This document shows positions 16,458 through 25,028 of a DNA stretch of 64,000 nucleotides, piece after piece. Every line of letters starts with the position of its first letter. The first letter of the stretch is position 1. This DNA comes from an uncultured Lachnospiraceae bacterium (GTDB taxonomy: Bacteria; Bacillota; Clostridia; Lachnospirales; Lachnospiraceae). Below the pieces are notes generated by a model that ran no database searches, was not told where the DNA came from, and worked only from the letters and a program-made list of their open reading frames with translations. The stretch lies in the NCBI GenBank assembly GCA_910586555.1, contig CAJUJY010000013.1, positions 1-64,000 of the forward strand. The letters run 5' to 3'. The translations under genes and the position numbers were made by a program.

Positions 16458-16754
16458 TTACTGTTGTTCTGTTTCAGAACTGCTTTCTTCTCCTAATTCA
16501 GCAACAGCAAGTGCATATTTATCTAAAATAACTTTCTGTATCATATCCCGGGTCTCTGAATTAATAGGATGTGCTATATCTCTAAATTCGCCGTCCCCAG
16601 CACGTCTGCTCGGCATAGCAATAAATAAGCCTTTATCTCCGTCAATAACTTTGATGTCATGTACTACGAACTCATCATCTAAAGTCATTGAAACAACAGC
16701 TTTCATTTTACCTTCCTTTGTGATTTTCCTCACTCTTACATCTGTTATCTGCAC
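16458..16754 (-). CDS. spoVG: SpoVG family RNA/DNA-binding regulator
   Basis: SpoVG homologue of 98 residues. The family affects asymmetric septation during sporulation in Bacillus and acts as a broad nucleic-acid-binding regulator in other Gram-positives. The conserved core is MQITDVRVRKI, MKAVVSMTLDDEFVVHDIKV, LFIAMPSRR and FRDIAHPINSETR. The C-terminal tail is short and acidic. It lies 51 bp downstream of glgD and is probably cotranscribed with glgC-glgD. Confidence 0.95.
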   Translation of the reverse strand: MQITDVRVRKITKEGKMKAVVSMTLDDEFVVHDIKVIDGDKGLFIAMPSRRAGDGEFRDIAHPINSETRDMIQKVILDKYALAVAELGEESSSETEQQ

Positions 16755-16805
16755 ATTAATAACCCCCTTCGGCCACTTATGGGATGTATCTGTATCCTGG
16801 CCATT

Positions 16806-17927
16806 TTATAACGCATATCTCTCATTTTTCTCAACTACAATCTTAATTTTCCCATCTTCTCCTGCATAATTAGTATTTGCGCGGATTGTATCCCTGCTTT
16901 CTACGATACAATTCTCGATATGTGTGTTATCCCCAATGTATACATCATTTAAGATAATAGAATTTTTAATTGAACAATTATTTCCAACATATACTTTCTT
17001 AAATAAAATTGAACCATCTACATTTCCATTAATTATACAGCCGCTTGATACAAGGCTGTTTTTAACAAATGAACCACTGTTGTATTTTGCTGGTGGCAGG
17101 TCTTCAACCTTTGAATAAACGTCTGGATATTCTTTAAAAAAGTAATTACGTACATCTGCCTTAAGGAAATCCATATTTGTGTTAAAATATGAATCAACAG
17201 ATGAAATATTGCTCCAGTAAGTATTAATTGGATATGCAAATACCCTTTTAACACCTTTATATCTTATAATTATATCCTTAACTAAATCATATCTTTCTTC
17301 TTCAATAGCCTTCTCAATAAGTTCTATAAGCTGCCTGCGGCGTACAACATATATACCAGTTGAAACCTGTGAACCATCTGCACTAATTGGTTTTTCTTCA
17401 AAATCAATTATCCTGCCATCAGCATCTGTTTTAACAACACCAAACCTGCTTGGATCATCTTTGCCTGATACATCTGCTGTTACTACTGTAAAGTCAGCCT
17501 TCTTTGCAATATGGTATTCAAGCACTTTGGAATAGTCCAGCTTATAAATGCCGTCGCCAGAAGCTATTACTACATAAGGTTCATGGCTGTTCTTTAAAAA
17601 GTCAAGGTTCTGGGCTATGGCATCAGCCGTCCCCCTGTACCAGTAACTGTTCTTTGGTGTAGTAGTAGGAGTAAAAACATAAAGGCCTCCCTGTTTTCTT
17701 CCGAAATCCCACCACTTTGATGAATTAAGATGTTCATTTAGTGATTTAGCATTGTACTGTGTAAATACTGCTACTTTCTGTATATGCGAATTGCTCATGC
17801 TGCTAAGTACAAAATCTATGCTCCTGTATCCTCCTGCAATAGGCATAGCTGCTACTGCACGCTTATTTGAAAGCTCCTTCATCCTGCTGCTATTGCCACC
17901 GGCTAATACAATACCTACTGCTCTCAT
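16806..17927 (-). CDS. glgD: Glucose-1-phosphate adenylyltransferase, GlgD subunit
   Basis: GlgD, the GlgC-like partner in Firmicutes that forms mixed oligomers with GlgC to make ADP-glucose for glycogen synthesis. The 373-residue product has the nucleotidyltransferase start GIVLAGGNSSRM and a C-terminal left-handed beta-helix with hexapeptide-like repeats (NCSIKNSIILNDVYIGDNTHIENCIV). Several catalytic-region residues differ from GlgC, as is usual for this subunit. Its ATG overlaps the glgC stop (ATGA), so the two are translationally coupled. Confidence 0.93.
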   Translation of the reverse strand: MRAVGIVLAGGNSSRMKELSNKRAVAAMPIAGGYRSIDFVLSSMSNSHIQKVAVFTQYNAKSLNEHLNSSKWWDFGRKQGGLYVFTPTTTPKNSYWYRGTADAIAQNLDFLKNSHEPYVVIASGDGIYKLDYSKVLEYHIAKKADFTVVTADVSGKDDPSRFGVVKTDADGRIIDFEEKPISADGSQVSTGIYVVRRRQLIELIEKAIEEERYDLVKDIIIRYKGVKRVFAYPINTYWSNISSVDSYFNTNMDFLKADVRNYFFKEYPDVYSKVEDLPPAKYNSGSFVKNSLVSSGCIINGNVDGSILFKKVYVGNNCSIKNSIILNDVYIGDNTHIENCIVESRDTIRANTNYAGEDGKIKIVVEKNERYAL

Positions 17928-19198
17928 ATTTTTTCACCTACCTTAATTAATGTTTCCCCGCTTGCAAGAATATTTCCTGGGTAATCACTTATATCAGTTA
18001 CGCCTGAAATTGCTGTATTCTTTCCTATTCTGACATTGCTTGGAATAACACTGTCTTCACCAATAGTAACAAGTCCAAATGAATATACATCAGGCTTAAC
18101 TTTATTTGGTATGTCTTCACCAGTACAAAGAACACAATTCGCACCTATCTGTACTTTTTCAGCAATAATTGACCTGTCAACAACAGTATTTTCACCTATA
18201 GATGAGGAACTCATAATAATAGAATCCCTTACAACTGCACCTGGTGCAATATAAACACCTGAACCTATTACAGAATTGTGCACTTCACCATATATTTCAG
18301 ATGCCTCACCAATAATTGCTTTGTCAATGACAGCTTCTTCTGCTACAAACTGTGGTGATACAAGTTCATTCTTTGTGTAAATTTTCCAGAACTCTTCATA
18401 AAGGTTAAACACAGGTATAAGGTCTATCAGTTCCATATTTGCCTGCCAGTAAGAACCAAGTGTTCCTACATCTTTCCAGTATCCGTTATATTCATAAGCA
18501 AATATCCTTCTGCCCTGTTCGTGGCAATATGGAATAATATGTTTACCAAAATCACATGACGGCTGGTCCCTTAATTTTATTAAAGCTTCACGCAGTACTG
18601 GCCATGAGAATATATAAATACCCATTGAAGCAAGATTGCTGCGGGGATGCTCTGGTTTCTCTTCAAATTCCTGTATCTGCTTATGCTCATCTGTTATAAC
18701 TACACCAAAGCGGCTTGCTTCTTCGATAGGAACAGGAATTGTTGCCAGGGTCACATCAGCTTTGCTTGCCTTATGGAAATCAAGCATAACTTCATAATCC
18801 ATCTTATATATATGGTCACCACCAAGTATAAGTACATATTCCGGATTATAAAGTTCCATATAACGCATATTCTGGAATATTGCATTGGCAGTACCTGTAT
18901 ACCACTCACTGCTTGTACTCTTTTCATACGGCGGAAGTATGGATACACCACCTACATTCCTGTCCAAATCCCAAGGTATACCAATACCTATATGCGTATT
19001 CAGACGTAATGGCTGGTACTGTGTCAGCACCCCGACCGTATCAACTCCAGAATTAATGCAGTTACTAAGCGGGAAATCAATAATCCTGTACTTACCACCA
19101 AATGAAACTGCCGGCTTGGCAACATCTGCTGTAAGCACACCTAACCTGGAACCTTGTCCACCTGCAAGTAACATTGCTATCATTTCTTTCTTAATCAC
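17924..19198 (-). CDS. glgC: Glucose-1-phosphate adenylyltransferase, catalytic GlgC
   Basis: ADP-glucose pyrophosphorylase, the committed step of bacterial glycogen synthesis (glucose-1-phosphate plus ATP). The 424-residue product has the pyrophosphorylase motif AMLLAGGQGSRLGVLT with KPAVSFGGKYRIIDFPLSNC at the N-terminus, EWYTGTANAIFQN, the metal-binding ILGGDHIYKMDY segment, FEEKP, and a C-terminal beta-helix. It begins at GTG 19198 with GGGGGTG upstream. First gene of glgC-glgD-spoVG. Two 9-bp direct repeats lie 70-100 bp upstream. Confidence 0.96.
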   Translation of the reverse strand: MIKKEMIAMLLAGGQGSRLGVLTADVAKPAVSFGGKYRIIDFPLSNCINSGVDTVGVLTQYQPLRLNTHIGIGIPWDLDRNVGGVSILPPYEKSTSSEWYTGTANAIFQNMRYMELYNPEYVLILGGDHIYKMDYEVMLDFHKASKADVTLATIPVPIEEASRFGVVITDEHKQIQEFEEKPEHPRSNLASMGIYIFSWPVLREALIKLRDQPSCDFGKHIIPYCHEQGRRIFAYEYNGYWKDVGTLGSYWQANMELIDLIPVFNLYEEFWKIYTKNELVSPQFVAEEAVIDKAIIGEASEIYGEVHNSVIGSGVYIAPGAVVRDSIIMSSSSIGENTVVDRSIIAEKVQIGANCVLCTGEDIPNKVKPDVYSFGLVTIGEDSVIPSNVRIGKNTAISGVTDISDYPGNILASGETLIKVGEKI

Positions 19199-19264
19199 GC
19201 TTTCACCCCCGTTGTTTTAGATATGGATTATACTTCTAACCTAGAGTTAAGTATATAAAACATC

Positions 19265-19294
19265 AACAAATTTGCTGACGTCCATAACAAATTT
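19265..19294 (+). repeat. Two direct 9-bp repeats spaced 21 bp
   Basis: AACAAATTT occurs at 19265-19273 and again at 19286-19294, a repeat period of 21 bp or two helical turns. The spacing and the AACAAAT core resemble the LytTR-type sites at 39.8 and 45.15 kb, but the orientation relative to glgC is opposite. Apart from this and the murC promoter, the 19199-19598 interval is AT-rich and without clear features. Confidence 0.4.
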
Positions 19295-19526
19295 ATCTAC
19301 TTTCTTACAAATACAGTATAACATATCTGTATCAAATTGTGAATAAATTTTACTAAATTTTTAAAAATTTTTTAACATTTTTATGCAACTCGACTAAAAT
19401 ATGGAATTAAAGCCCAGTTTTCACAATATGATGCCATAAAAACCATATTTTTTGTAAATACAAATCCTTTACATATAAGCCTGCCCTCTACTATAATATA
19501 TAGTAAATATTATTTACAATTTTGAA

Positions 19527-19554
19527 TTGTATTTTCTATAACATTGGCTATAAT
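19527..19554 (+). promoter_or_regulatory. Promoter of murC
   Basis: TTGTAT (19527-19532), 16-bp spacer, TATAAT (19549-19554), placing the start about 35 bp before the murC ATG. Confidence 0.55.
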
Positions 19555-19598
19555 TATATAGTAACAAACAAAAATAAAGCAGATAGGACGGTGGCAAT

Positions 19599-20981
19599 AT
19601 GTACCAGATTGATTTAAAAAATCCATGCAAAGCATACTTTATAGGTATAGGTGGTATAAGCATGAGTGGCTTTGCAGAACTTCTCCACGAAAATGGATTT
19701 GATGTATATGGCTCTGACATTAAAGAAAGTAAAATAACAAAGCATCTTAGCTCATCAGGTATCCATATAGTATATGGACAAAGCGCTTCAAATATAACTA
19801 GTGATACCAGTTTTGTAGTTTATACTGCTGCAATCCACCCTGATAACCCTGAATTTATAGCAGCTAAAGAACTAGGAATACCAATGATGGAACGTGCTGT
19901 AATGGCAGGACAGATTATGAAAAATTATAATAACTCCATTGCTGTAGCAGGAACACATGGCAAAACTACTGCTACATCAATGTTGTCACATATTTATCTT
20001 GCCGCCAATAAAAATCCTACCATATCTGTAGGCGGAATTTTAGCTGTAATTAATGGAAATATCCGGATTGGCGGCAGGGAAGACTTTATTATAGAAGCAT
20101 GTGAATATACAAACAGCTTTTTAAAATTCCACCCTACAGCGGGAATTATATTAAATATAGAAGCTGACCATCTGGATTTCTTTAAGGATATTGACGATAT
20201 ACGTTTATCATTCCGGAAATTTGCAGAATTAATTCCAGATAATGGCATACTTGTTATTAACAGTGGAATAGAAAACCTTTCTTATATAACAGGCAGCTTA
20301 GATTGCAAAGTAGTTACATTTGGAACCAGCAATACAAGTGATTATTCTGCTGCTAATATATCATATGATAAAAATGGGCATGGAAGTTTTGAAATCGTAA
20401 AATCTGGAAAGAATACAAACAGGAATATAAAACTTAGCGTTACAGGCGGGCATAATATAAATAATGCACTGGCAGTTATTGCCATTGCTGACCACTATGG
20501 CATACCAGAAGATGCTATAGCAGAAGGACTTCTGGCATATAAAGGTACAGAAAGACGTTTTGAAGTTAAGGGCTCTTTTAATGGCGTAACAGTAGTTGAT
20601 GATTATGCACACCACCCTGCTGAAATAAAGGCTACCTTGCGTGCTGCCAGCAGATACCCCCATAAACATTTATGGTGCGTATTCCAGCCCCATACATACA
20701 CAAGGACACGCAGCCTGCTTACAGATTTTGCTAACAGCCTTTCACTCGCTGAAAATGTTATACTTGCCGATATATACGCTGCAAGGGAAACTGACCCAGG
20801 GGATATTTCTTCACAGACACTACAACATGAAATGGAAAAACATGGAAAAGAGGCATACTACTTCCATTCATTTAAGGAAATAGAAGATTTCTTATATGGA
20901 CACTGTACTAGTGGTGACCTTGTATTAACTATGGGTGCCGGAGATGTTGTAAATATTGGGGAAGACCTTCTTAAAAGATAA
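19599..20981 (+). CDS. murC: UDP-N-acetylmuramate--L-alanine ligase
   Basis: Cytosolic Mur ligase that adds L-alanine to UDP-MurNAc in peptidoglycan precursor synthesis. The 460-residue product has the N-terminal Rossmann motif YFIGIGGISMSGFAE, the ATP-binding P-loop AVAGTHGKTTATSML near residue 112, and NILNIEADHLDFF-like sequence of the central domain (LNIEADHLDFFKD). The C-terminal domain begins at VVDDYAHHPAEIKATL with FQPHTYTRT following. It leads a probable operon with the DnaD-like, DnaC-like and prs genes. Confidence 0.96.
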   Translation: MYQIDLKNPCKAYFIGIGGISMSGFAELLHENGFDVYGSDIKESKITKHLSSSGIHIVYGQSASNITSDTSFVVYTAAIHPDNPEFIAAKELGIPMMERAVMAGQIMKNYNNSIAVAGTHGKTTATSMLSHIYLAANKNPTISVGGILAVINGNIRIGGREDFIIEACEYTNSFLKFHPTAGIILNIEADHLDFFKDIDDIRLSFRKFAELIPDNGILVINSGIENLSYITGSLDCKVVTFGTSNTSDYSAANISYDKNGHGSFEIVKSGKNTNRNIKLSVTGGHNINNALAVIAIADHYGIPEDAIAEGLLAYKGTERRFEVKGSFNGVTVVDDYAHHPAEIKATLRAASRYPHKHLWCVFQPHTYTRTRSLLTDFANSLSLAENVILADIYAARETDPGDISSQTLQHEMEKHGKEAYYFHSFKEIEDFLYGHCTSGDLVLTMGAGDVVNIGEDLLKR

Positions 20982-21075
20982 ATTACCCACATATAACCTA
21001 AGCCCTGCTGCCAGGAATATACAAGCCAGGCAGCATGTATTCCTGGAACAGTAAATTCTTACGGAGGAGATTAAT

Positions 21076-22350
21076 ATGGACACTATATTACTATGTTCAG
21101 GATACCTGCCTGCAACAACGTATATCCACAATACATTTATTGAAAATTATATGCTGTCTGCCAATGGAAGCTATGTAAAAGTATATATTTACCTTTCAAA
21201 ATGTATCCAGACAGGTGAAAAAGACTTGTCCATTTCCTCACTTGCTGATAAAATGGACAATACAGAGAAAGATATTTTAAGGGCACTTAATTACTGGGAG
21301 AAAAACCACCTTATACGTCTGGCCAAAGACCCAGGTACCGGTGAAATAACAGAAATTGAAATATTAAACCCTGGCAATATGGAGAATCTGCCAAAAACAG
21401 AAAATAACAGCACAACTGTAAGAAAAACAGTTGCAACAGAAAGTACAGACTGTAAAAAACAGGATAAAACAGATATTTCTGTTAATCAAAGCAGCTATAA
21501 TGATACTTTAGAAACCACTGCCAATAATGAAGCATGTACTAAAGAAACTACTATCACGGAAACAGCCTGTGTCCCTGAAAGTACTTTAAATGCAGTCCCT
21601 CCAGGTGATAATGTTTCTTCCAGCAGTACAAAGAATACTAATGCTGTTAATACTGATAATATAGAAAACATTGCTTCACAGACAGAAAGACTTGCCTGCA
21701 ATGAAGAATTTCTATGGACAAGCCGTGTAATAGAAAGCTATATAAACAGGCCGCTAAGCCCAGGTGAAATACAACTGGTTTCTTACTTGTATGGCAGCCT
21801 TGGTTTTTCATCGGAACTGCTTCTTTATCTTTACGAATATTGCATATCGCTTGGCAAAACAAGTGTAAATTATATACAGGCTGTTGCACTTTCATGGGAC
21901 GAACAGAATATAAAAAGCCCTGAAGAAGCTAAAAATGCCTCTTCCAGTTATAAAACTACATATACTGCTATAGCCAAAGCATTTGCCATTAACCGGCCGT
22001 TAGTACCAGCCGAAAAACAGTTTGCTGCACGCTGGCTTGATGAATGGCATATGGATCTTTCTGTTGTGCTTGAAGCCTGCAACCGTACTATGTTACAAAT
22101 ACAAAAAGCAGATTTTAGATATACAGAAAGTATCGTTAAAAAATGGCATGACAATAATATACACACTATGCAGGATGTAAAAAAAGCAGATGAAGACTAT
22201 GCAAATGCCAAAAATAATACAAATAATAAAAAACATCAAAATAATCCTCAGGCCAGACACCAGGAAAAAAACCAGTTTAAAAGATTTATGCAAAGAGAAA
22301 CATCACAGGAAGAACTTGATGAACTTGAAAAGAAACTTTTAGCCCATTAA
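21076..22350 (+). CDS. DnaD domain primosomal protein
   Basis: DnaD-family protein of 424 residues, related to the DnaD/DnaB initiation proteins that help load the replicative helicase. An N-terminal winged-helix-like domain (about residues 15-100, with KMDNTEKDILRALNYWEKNHLI) precedes a long Thr/Asn/Ser-rich linker (about 110-205). Two tandem DnaD C-terminal-type domains follow at about 213-285 and 298-370, and a basic tail closes the protein. GGAGGAG lies just upstream of the ATG. Directly followed by a DnaC-like ATPase, so the pair is a likely helicase-loading module. Confidence 0.88.
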   Translation: MDTILLCSGYLPATTYIHNTFIENYMLSANGSYVKVYIYLSKCIQTGEKDLSISSLADKMDNTEKDILRALNYWEKNHLIRLAKDPGTGEITEIEILNPGNMENLPKTENNSTTVRKTVATESTDCKKQDKTDISVNQSSYNDTLETTANNEACTKETTITETACVPESTLNAVPPGDNVSSSSTKNTNAVNTDNIENIASQTERLACNEEFLWTSRVIESYINRPLSPGEIQLVSYLYGSLGFSSELLLYLYEYCISLGKTSVNYIQAVALSWDEQNIKSPEEAKNASSSYKTTYTAIAKAFAINRPLVPAEKQFAARWLDEWHMDLSVVLEACNRTMLQIQKADFRYTESIVKKWHDNNIHTMQDVKKADEDYANAKNNTNNKKHQNNPQARHQEKNQFKRFMQRETSQEELDELEKKLLAH

Positions 22351-22375
22351 TTTTATATTGTCCAGGAGGCCGGAT

Positions 22376-23383
22376 ATGGGAATTTCCAATGCACAATACA
22401 AGGATATTATGTACCAGTACGACCAGATACGTCTTAAAAACCACCATTTATCAGAAAAAAGATATGCAGAAGTTTATGGGCAGATTCCTGAAATACAGGT
22501 AATACAAGAAGAACTTGTAAAACTTTCAGCAGATTATGCACGTTCACAGCTTACCCAGACAGGAGATACAAAACAGGAAACTTCCAGGTATTTTAGCAAA
22601 AAGAAAGAACTCCAGAGAAAAAAACTTAAGCTTCTAACAGAAAATGGTTACCCGGCAGATTATCTTGCACCTATATATAACTGCAAATACTGCAAAGATA
22701 CAGGATATATAGAGAACAAACCTTGTAGCTGTTTTAAACAGCGTAAAATTACTCTGCTCTATGAAAATTCTAATCTTATGGAAGTCCTTGAAATTGAAAA
22801 TTTTAATACATTTTCAGAAAAGTATTATGATGACACAACGGTTGATAAAAACGTTTCACTTACACCACGGCAGAATATTATAAAATTAAAAAAAGTCTGC
22901 CTTGATTATATAAAGCACTTTGATGACAATTATATTAATTTTATTTTTTATGGAACTACTGGTGTAGGCAAAACCTTTATTACACACTGTATAGCCAAAG
23001 CACTGCTTGATACATCACACACTGTTATTTACCTGACAGCACTACAGCTATTTGACATACTGGAGAAAACCAAGTTTGGAGGAAATAATGACAGCGCGTA
23101 CAGCGGCCAGATTTCTTACATAATGGACAGCGACCTTCTTATTATAGACGACCTTGGCACAGAATTTGCTAACAGCTTTACATCTTCCCAGTTATATTAT
23201 TTTATAGAAGAGAGGCATTTACGCAGAAAATCTGTTATTATCTCTACAAACCTTTCTTTTGGTGAAATGCGTGACAGGTATAGTGAACGTATTTTTTCAC
23301 GCTTTACAGGATACTATACTTTCAAGATGATAGCAGGAGAAGATATACGTACTAAAGTAGCACTTTCTAAACATTCTAAATAA
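22376..23383 (+). CDS. DnaC/DnaI-like helicase loader ATPase
   Basis: AAA+ ATPase of 335 residues related to DnaC, DnaI and IstB. Residues 1-95 are helical. A cysteine cluster CKYCKDTGYIENKPCSC (about 101-117) looks like a zinc-binding element. The ATPase domain has the P-loop FYGTTGVGKTF near residue 192, Walker B LLIIDDLGTE, and a sensor region with VIISTNLSF. ATG 22376 is chosen because AGGAGG ends 6 bp upstream. An in-frame TTG at 22358 precedes that site. The DnaD-like gene immediately before supports a role in primosome assembly. Confidence 0.88.
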   Translation: MGISNAQYKDIMYQYDQIRLKNHHLSEKRYAEVYGQIPEIQVIQEELVKLSADYARSQLTQTGDTKQETSRYFSKKKELQRKKLKLLTENGYPADYLAPIYNCKYCKDTGYIENKPCSCFKQRKITLLYENSNLMEVLEIENFNTFSEKYYDDTTVDKNVSLTPRQNIIKLKKVCLDYIKHFDDNYINFIFYGTTGVGKTFITHCIAKALLDTSHTVIYLTALQLFDILEKTKFGGNNDSAYSGQISYIMDSDLLIIDDLGTEFANSFTSSQLYYFIEERHLRRKSVIISTNLSFGEMRDRYSERIFSRFTGYYTFKMIAGEDIRTKVALSKHSK

Positions 23384-23405
23384 TACATTATGGAGGACAT
23401 TTATT

Positions 23406-24578
23406 ATGAAACGACATGACAAACTTGCAGAAACAATACCATATGGCTCTCTTGGTATCCTTGCACTTGAAAGCAGCCTGGACATGGGCAAAAAGGTCAA
23501 TGGATATATTACAGGCTGGAGGGCCAAAAGGGCTAAACGCCATGCTGCCGCATCAAGCTTTGCAGGTTATAACAAGGAGTCATTTATAATTGACTGTGCC
23601 TGCCCACGCTTTGGTTCAGGTGAGGCAAAAGGAATTATCCGCGAATCTGTCAGGGGTGATGACCTGTATATTCTTGTAGATGTATGTAATTACAGCCTTA
23701 CATATACTGTATGCGGCCAGACAAACCATATGTCGCCTGATGACCATTACCAGGACCTTAAACGTATTATAGCTGCTGTAGGAGGCAAGGCAAGAAGGAT
23801 TACAGTAATTATGCCATTTCTTTATGAAAGCCGCCAGCACCGCAGAAGTGCAAGGGAATCACTAGATTGTGCACTTGCATTGCAGGAACTTACACAAATG
23901 GGTGTTGAAAGTATTATTACATTTGATGCACATGATCCAAGGGTGCAGAATGCAATACCCCTTAAAAGCTTTGAAACAGTACAGCCAACATACCAGTTTA
24001 TAAAAGCGCTGCTTAAAAATGTGCCTGATTTAAAAATTGATACAGAACACCTTATGGTAATAAGCCCTGATGAGGGTGCAATGGGCCGTGCAGTATATTA
24101 TGCCAATGTACTTGGAATTGATATAGGCATGTTTTATAAACGCCGTGACTATAGTAAAATAGTTGATGGGCGTAACCCTATTATTGCACATGAATTTCTT
24201 GGTTCAGACCTTAAAGGCAAAGATGTAATAATTATTGATGATATGATTTCTTCTGGTGAAAGCATGATAGATGTTGCAACAGAACTTAAACAACGCAAAG
24301 CAAACCGTATATTTGTTGCTGCAACTTTCGGGCTGTTTACAAATGGCATGGATAAGTTTGATGAGGCATTTGAAAAGGGACTGATTGATAACGTACTTAC
24401 AACAAACCTTGTCTACCAGCCTGAAGAAGTACTTTCACGCAGTTATTACATTAATGTGGATATGAGCAAATATGTTGCACTTCTTATTGATACTTTAAAC
24501 CACGACCAGTCAATAAGTGAGCTTTTAAATCCTGCTGAACGTATACATGATGTATTAAAAAAATATGGCAAAATATAA
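23406..24578 (+). CDS. prs: Ribose-phosphate pyrophosphokinase family protein, long divergent form
   Basis: PRPP synthase family, making phosphoribosyl pyrophosphate for nucleotide, His and Trp synthesis. The PRPP-binding loop VIIIDDMISSGES lies near residue 275, and the catalytic-region motifs ESVRGDDLYILVD, PFLYESRQHRR and TFDAHDPRVQNA are present. At 390 residues it is about 75 longer than classical PRPP synthases. It carries an N-terminal extension of about 65 residues and the usual R-F-DGE substrate segment is altered to PRFGSGEAKG. It may be a specialised paralogue. GGAGGAC precedes the ATG. Last gene of the murC operon. Confidence 0.85.
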   Translation: MKRHDKLAETIPYGSLGILALESSLDMGKKVNGYITGWRAKRAKRHAAASSFAGYNKESFIIDCACPRFGSGEAKGIIRESVRGDDLYILVDVCNYSLTYTVCGQTNHMSPDDHYQDLKRIIAAVGGKARRITVIMPFLYESRQHRRSARESLDCALALQELTQMGVESIITFDAHDPRVQNAIPLKSFETVQPTYQFIKALLKNVPDLKIDTEHLMVISPDEGAMGRAVYYANVLGIDIGMFYKRRDYSKIVDGRNPIIAHEFLGSDLKGKDVIIIDDMISSGESMIDVATELKQRKANRIFVAATFGLFTNGMDKFDEAFEKGLIDNVLTTNLVYQPEEVLSRSYYINVDMSKYVALLIDTLNHDQSISELLNPAERIHDVLKKYGKI

Positions 24579-25028
24579 TTTATCTTTTATTTAGATAGAA
24601 TTATACAAATTAATAAATCGTTCATATTTAGGACAAAATCCGAACACAATTACAATATATAATGTATTTATATTTATAGATAAGGGAATAATAGTTATTG
24701 CCATAAGTTACCTGGCATATTAAAAAAGCTTACTGACTAATGTTTGAAATAGATTCTTTTTCATTTTTTTCATTTGGCTCCACAGTAGCTCCCTCTGCTG
24801 TGGGGCAACTCCTTTCTTTTTGGTTTCCTATTTATTTTATTAAAGTAAATGTGGCGGCCAATTTTTTATACCTAAAAAGGATAGCAGACAGGAAATACCT
24901 GTTTACTATCCTTTTTACTTTACATATGGAAAACCTGCCTGGTACCAGGCGGATATCTGCAAGCCATATTGCAAGCAGATACGCACAACCTTCCCATTAA
25001 CAAAACAGCCATGTAATTATAACTTGTA
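24579..25028. other. Intergenic region between convergent prs and ileS
   Basis: Contains a hairpin GCTCCACAG / CTGTGGGGC at about 24778-24806, which allows a G-T pair and is followed by a T-rich stretch. It also holds a strong bidirectional terminator at 24874-24916 and a short imperfect palindrome with TATCTGC / GCAGATA near 24955-24982. No coding potential is evident. Confidence 0.5.
24874..24916. terminator. Bidirectional terminator of prs and ileS
   Basis: AAAAAGGATAG pairs with CTATCCTTTTT, with a second inner pair GACAGG / CCTGTT. T runs on both strands allow it to end both convergent transcripts. Confidence 0.85.

Noticed and set aside
24949..24990. Possible third copy of the structured repeat element
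   Set aside because: Shares only GCGGATAT and a short palindrome with copies A and B. The closing helix and the long stems are missing.
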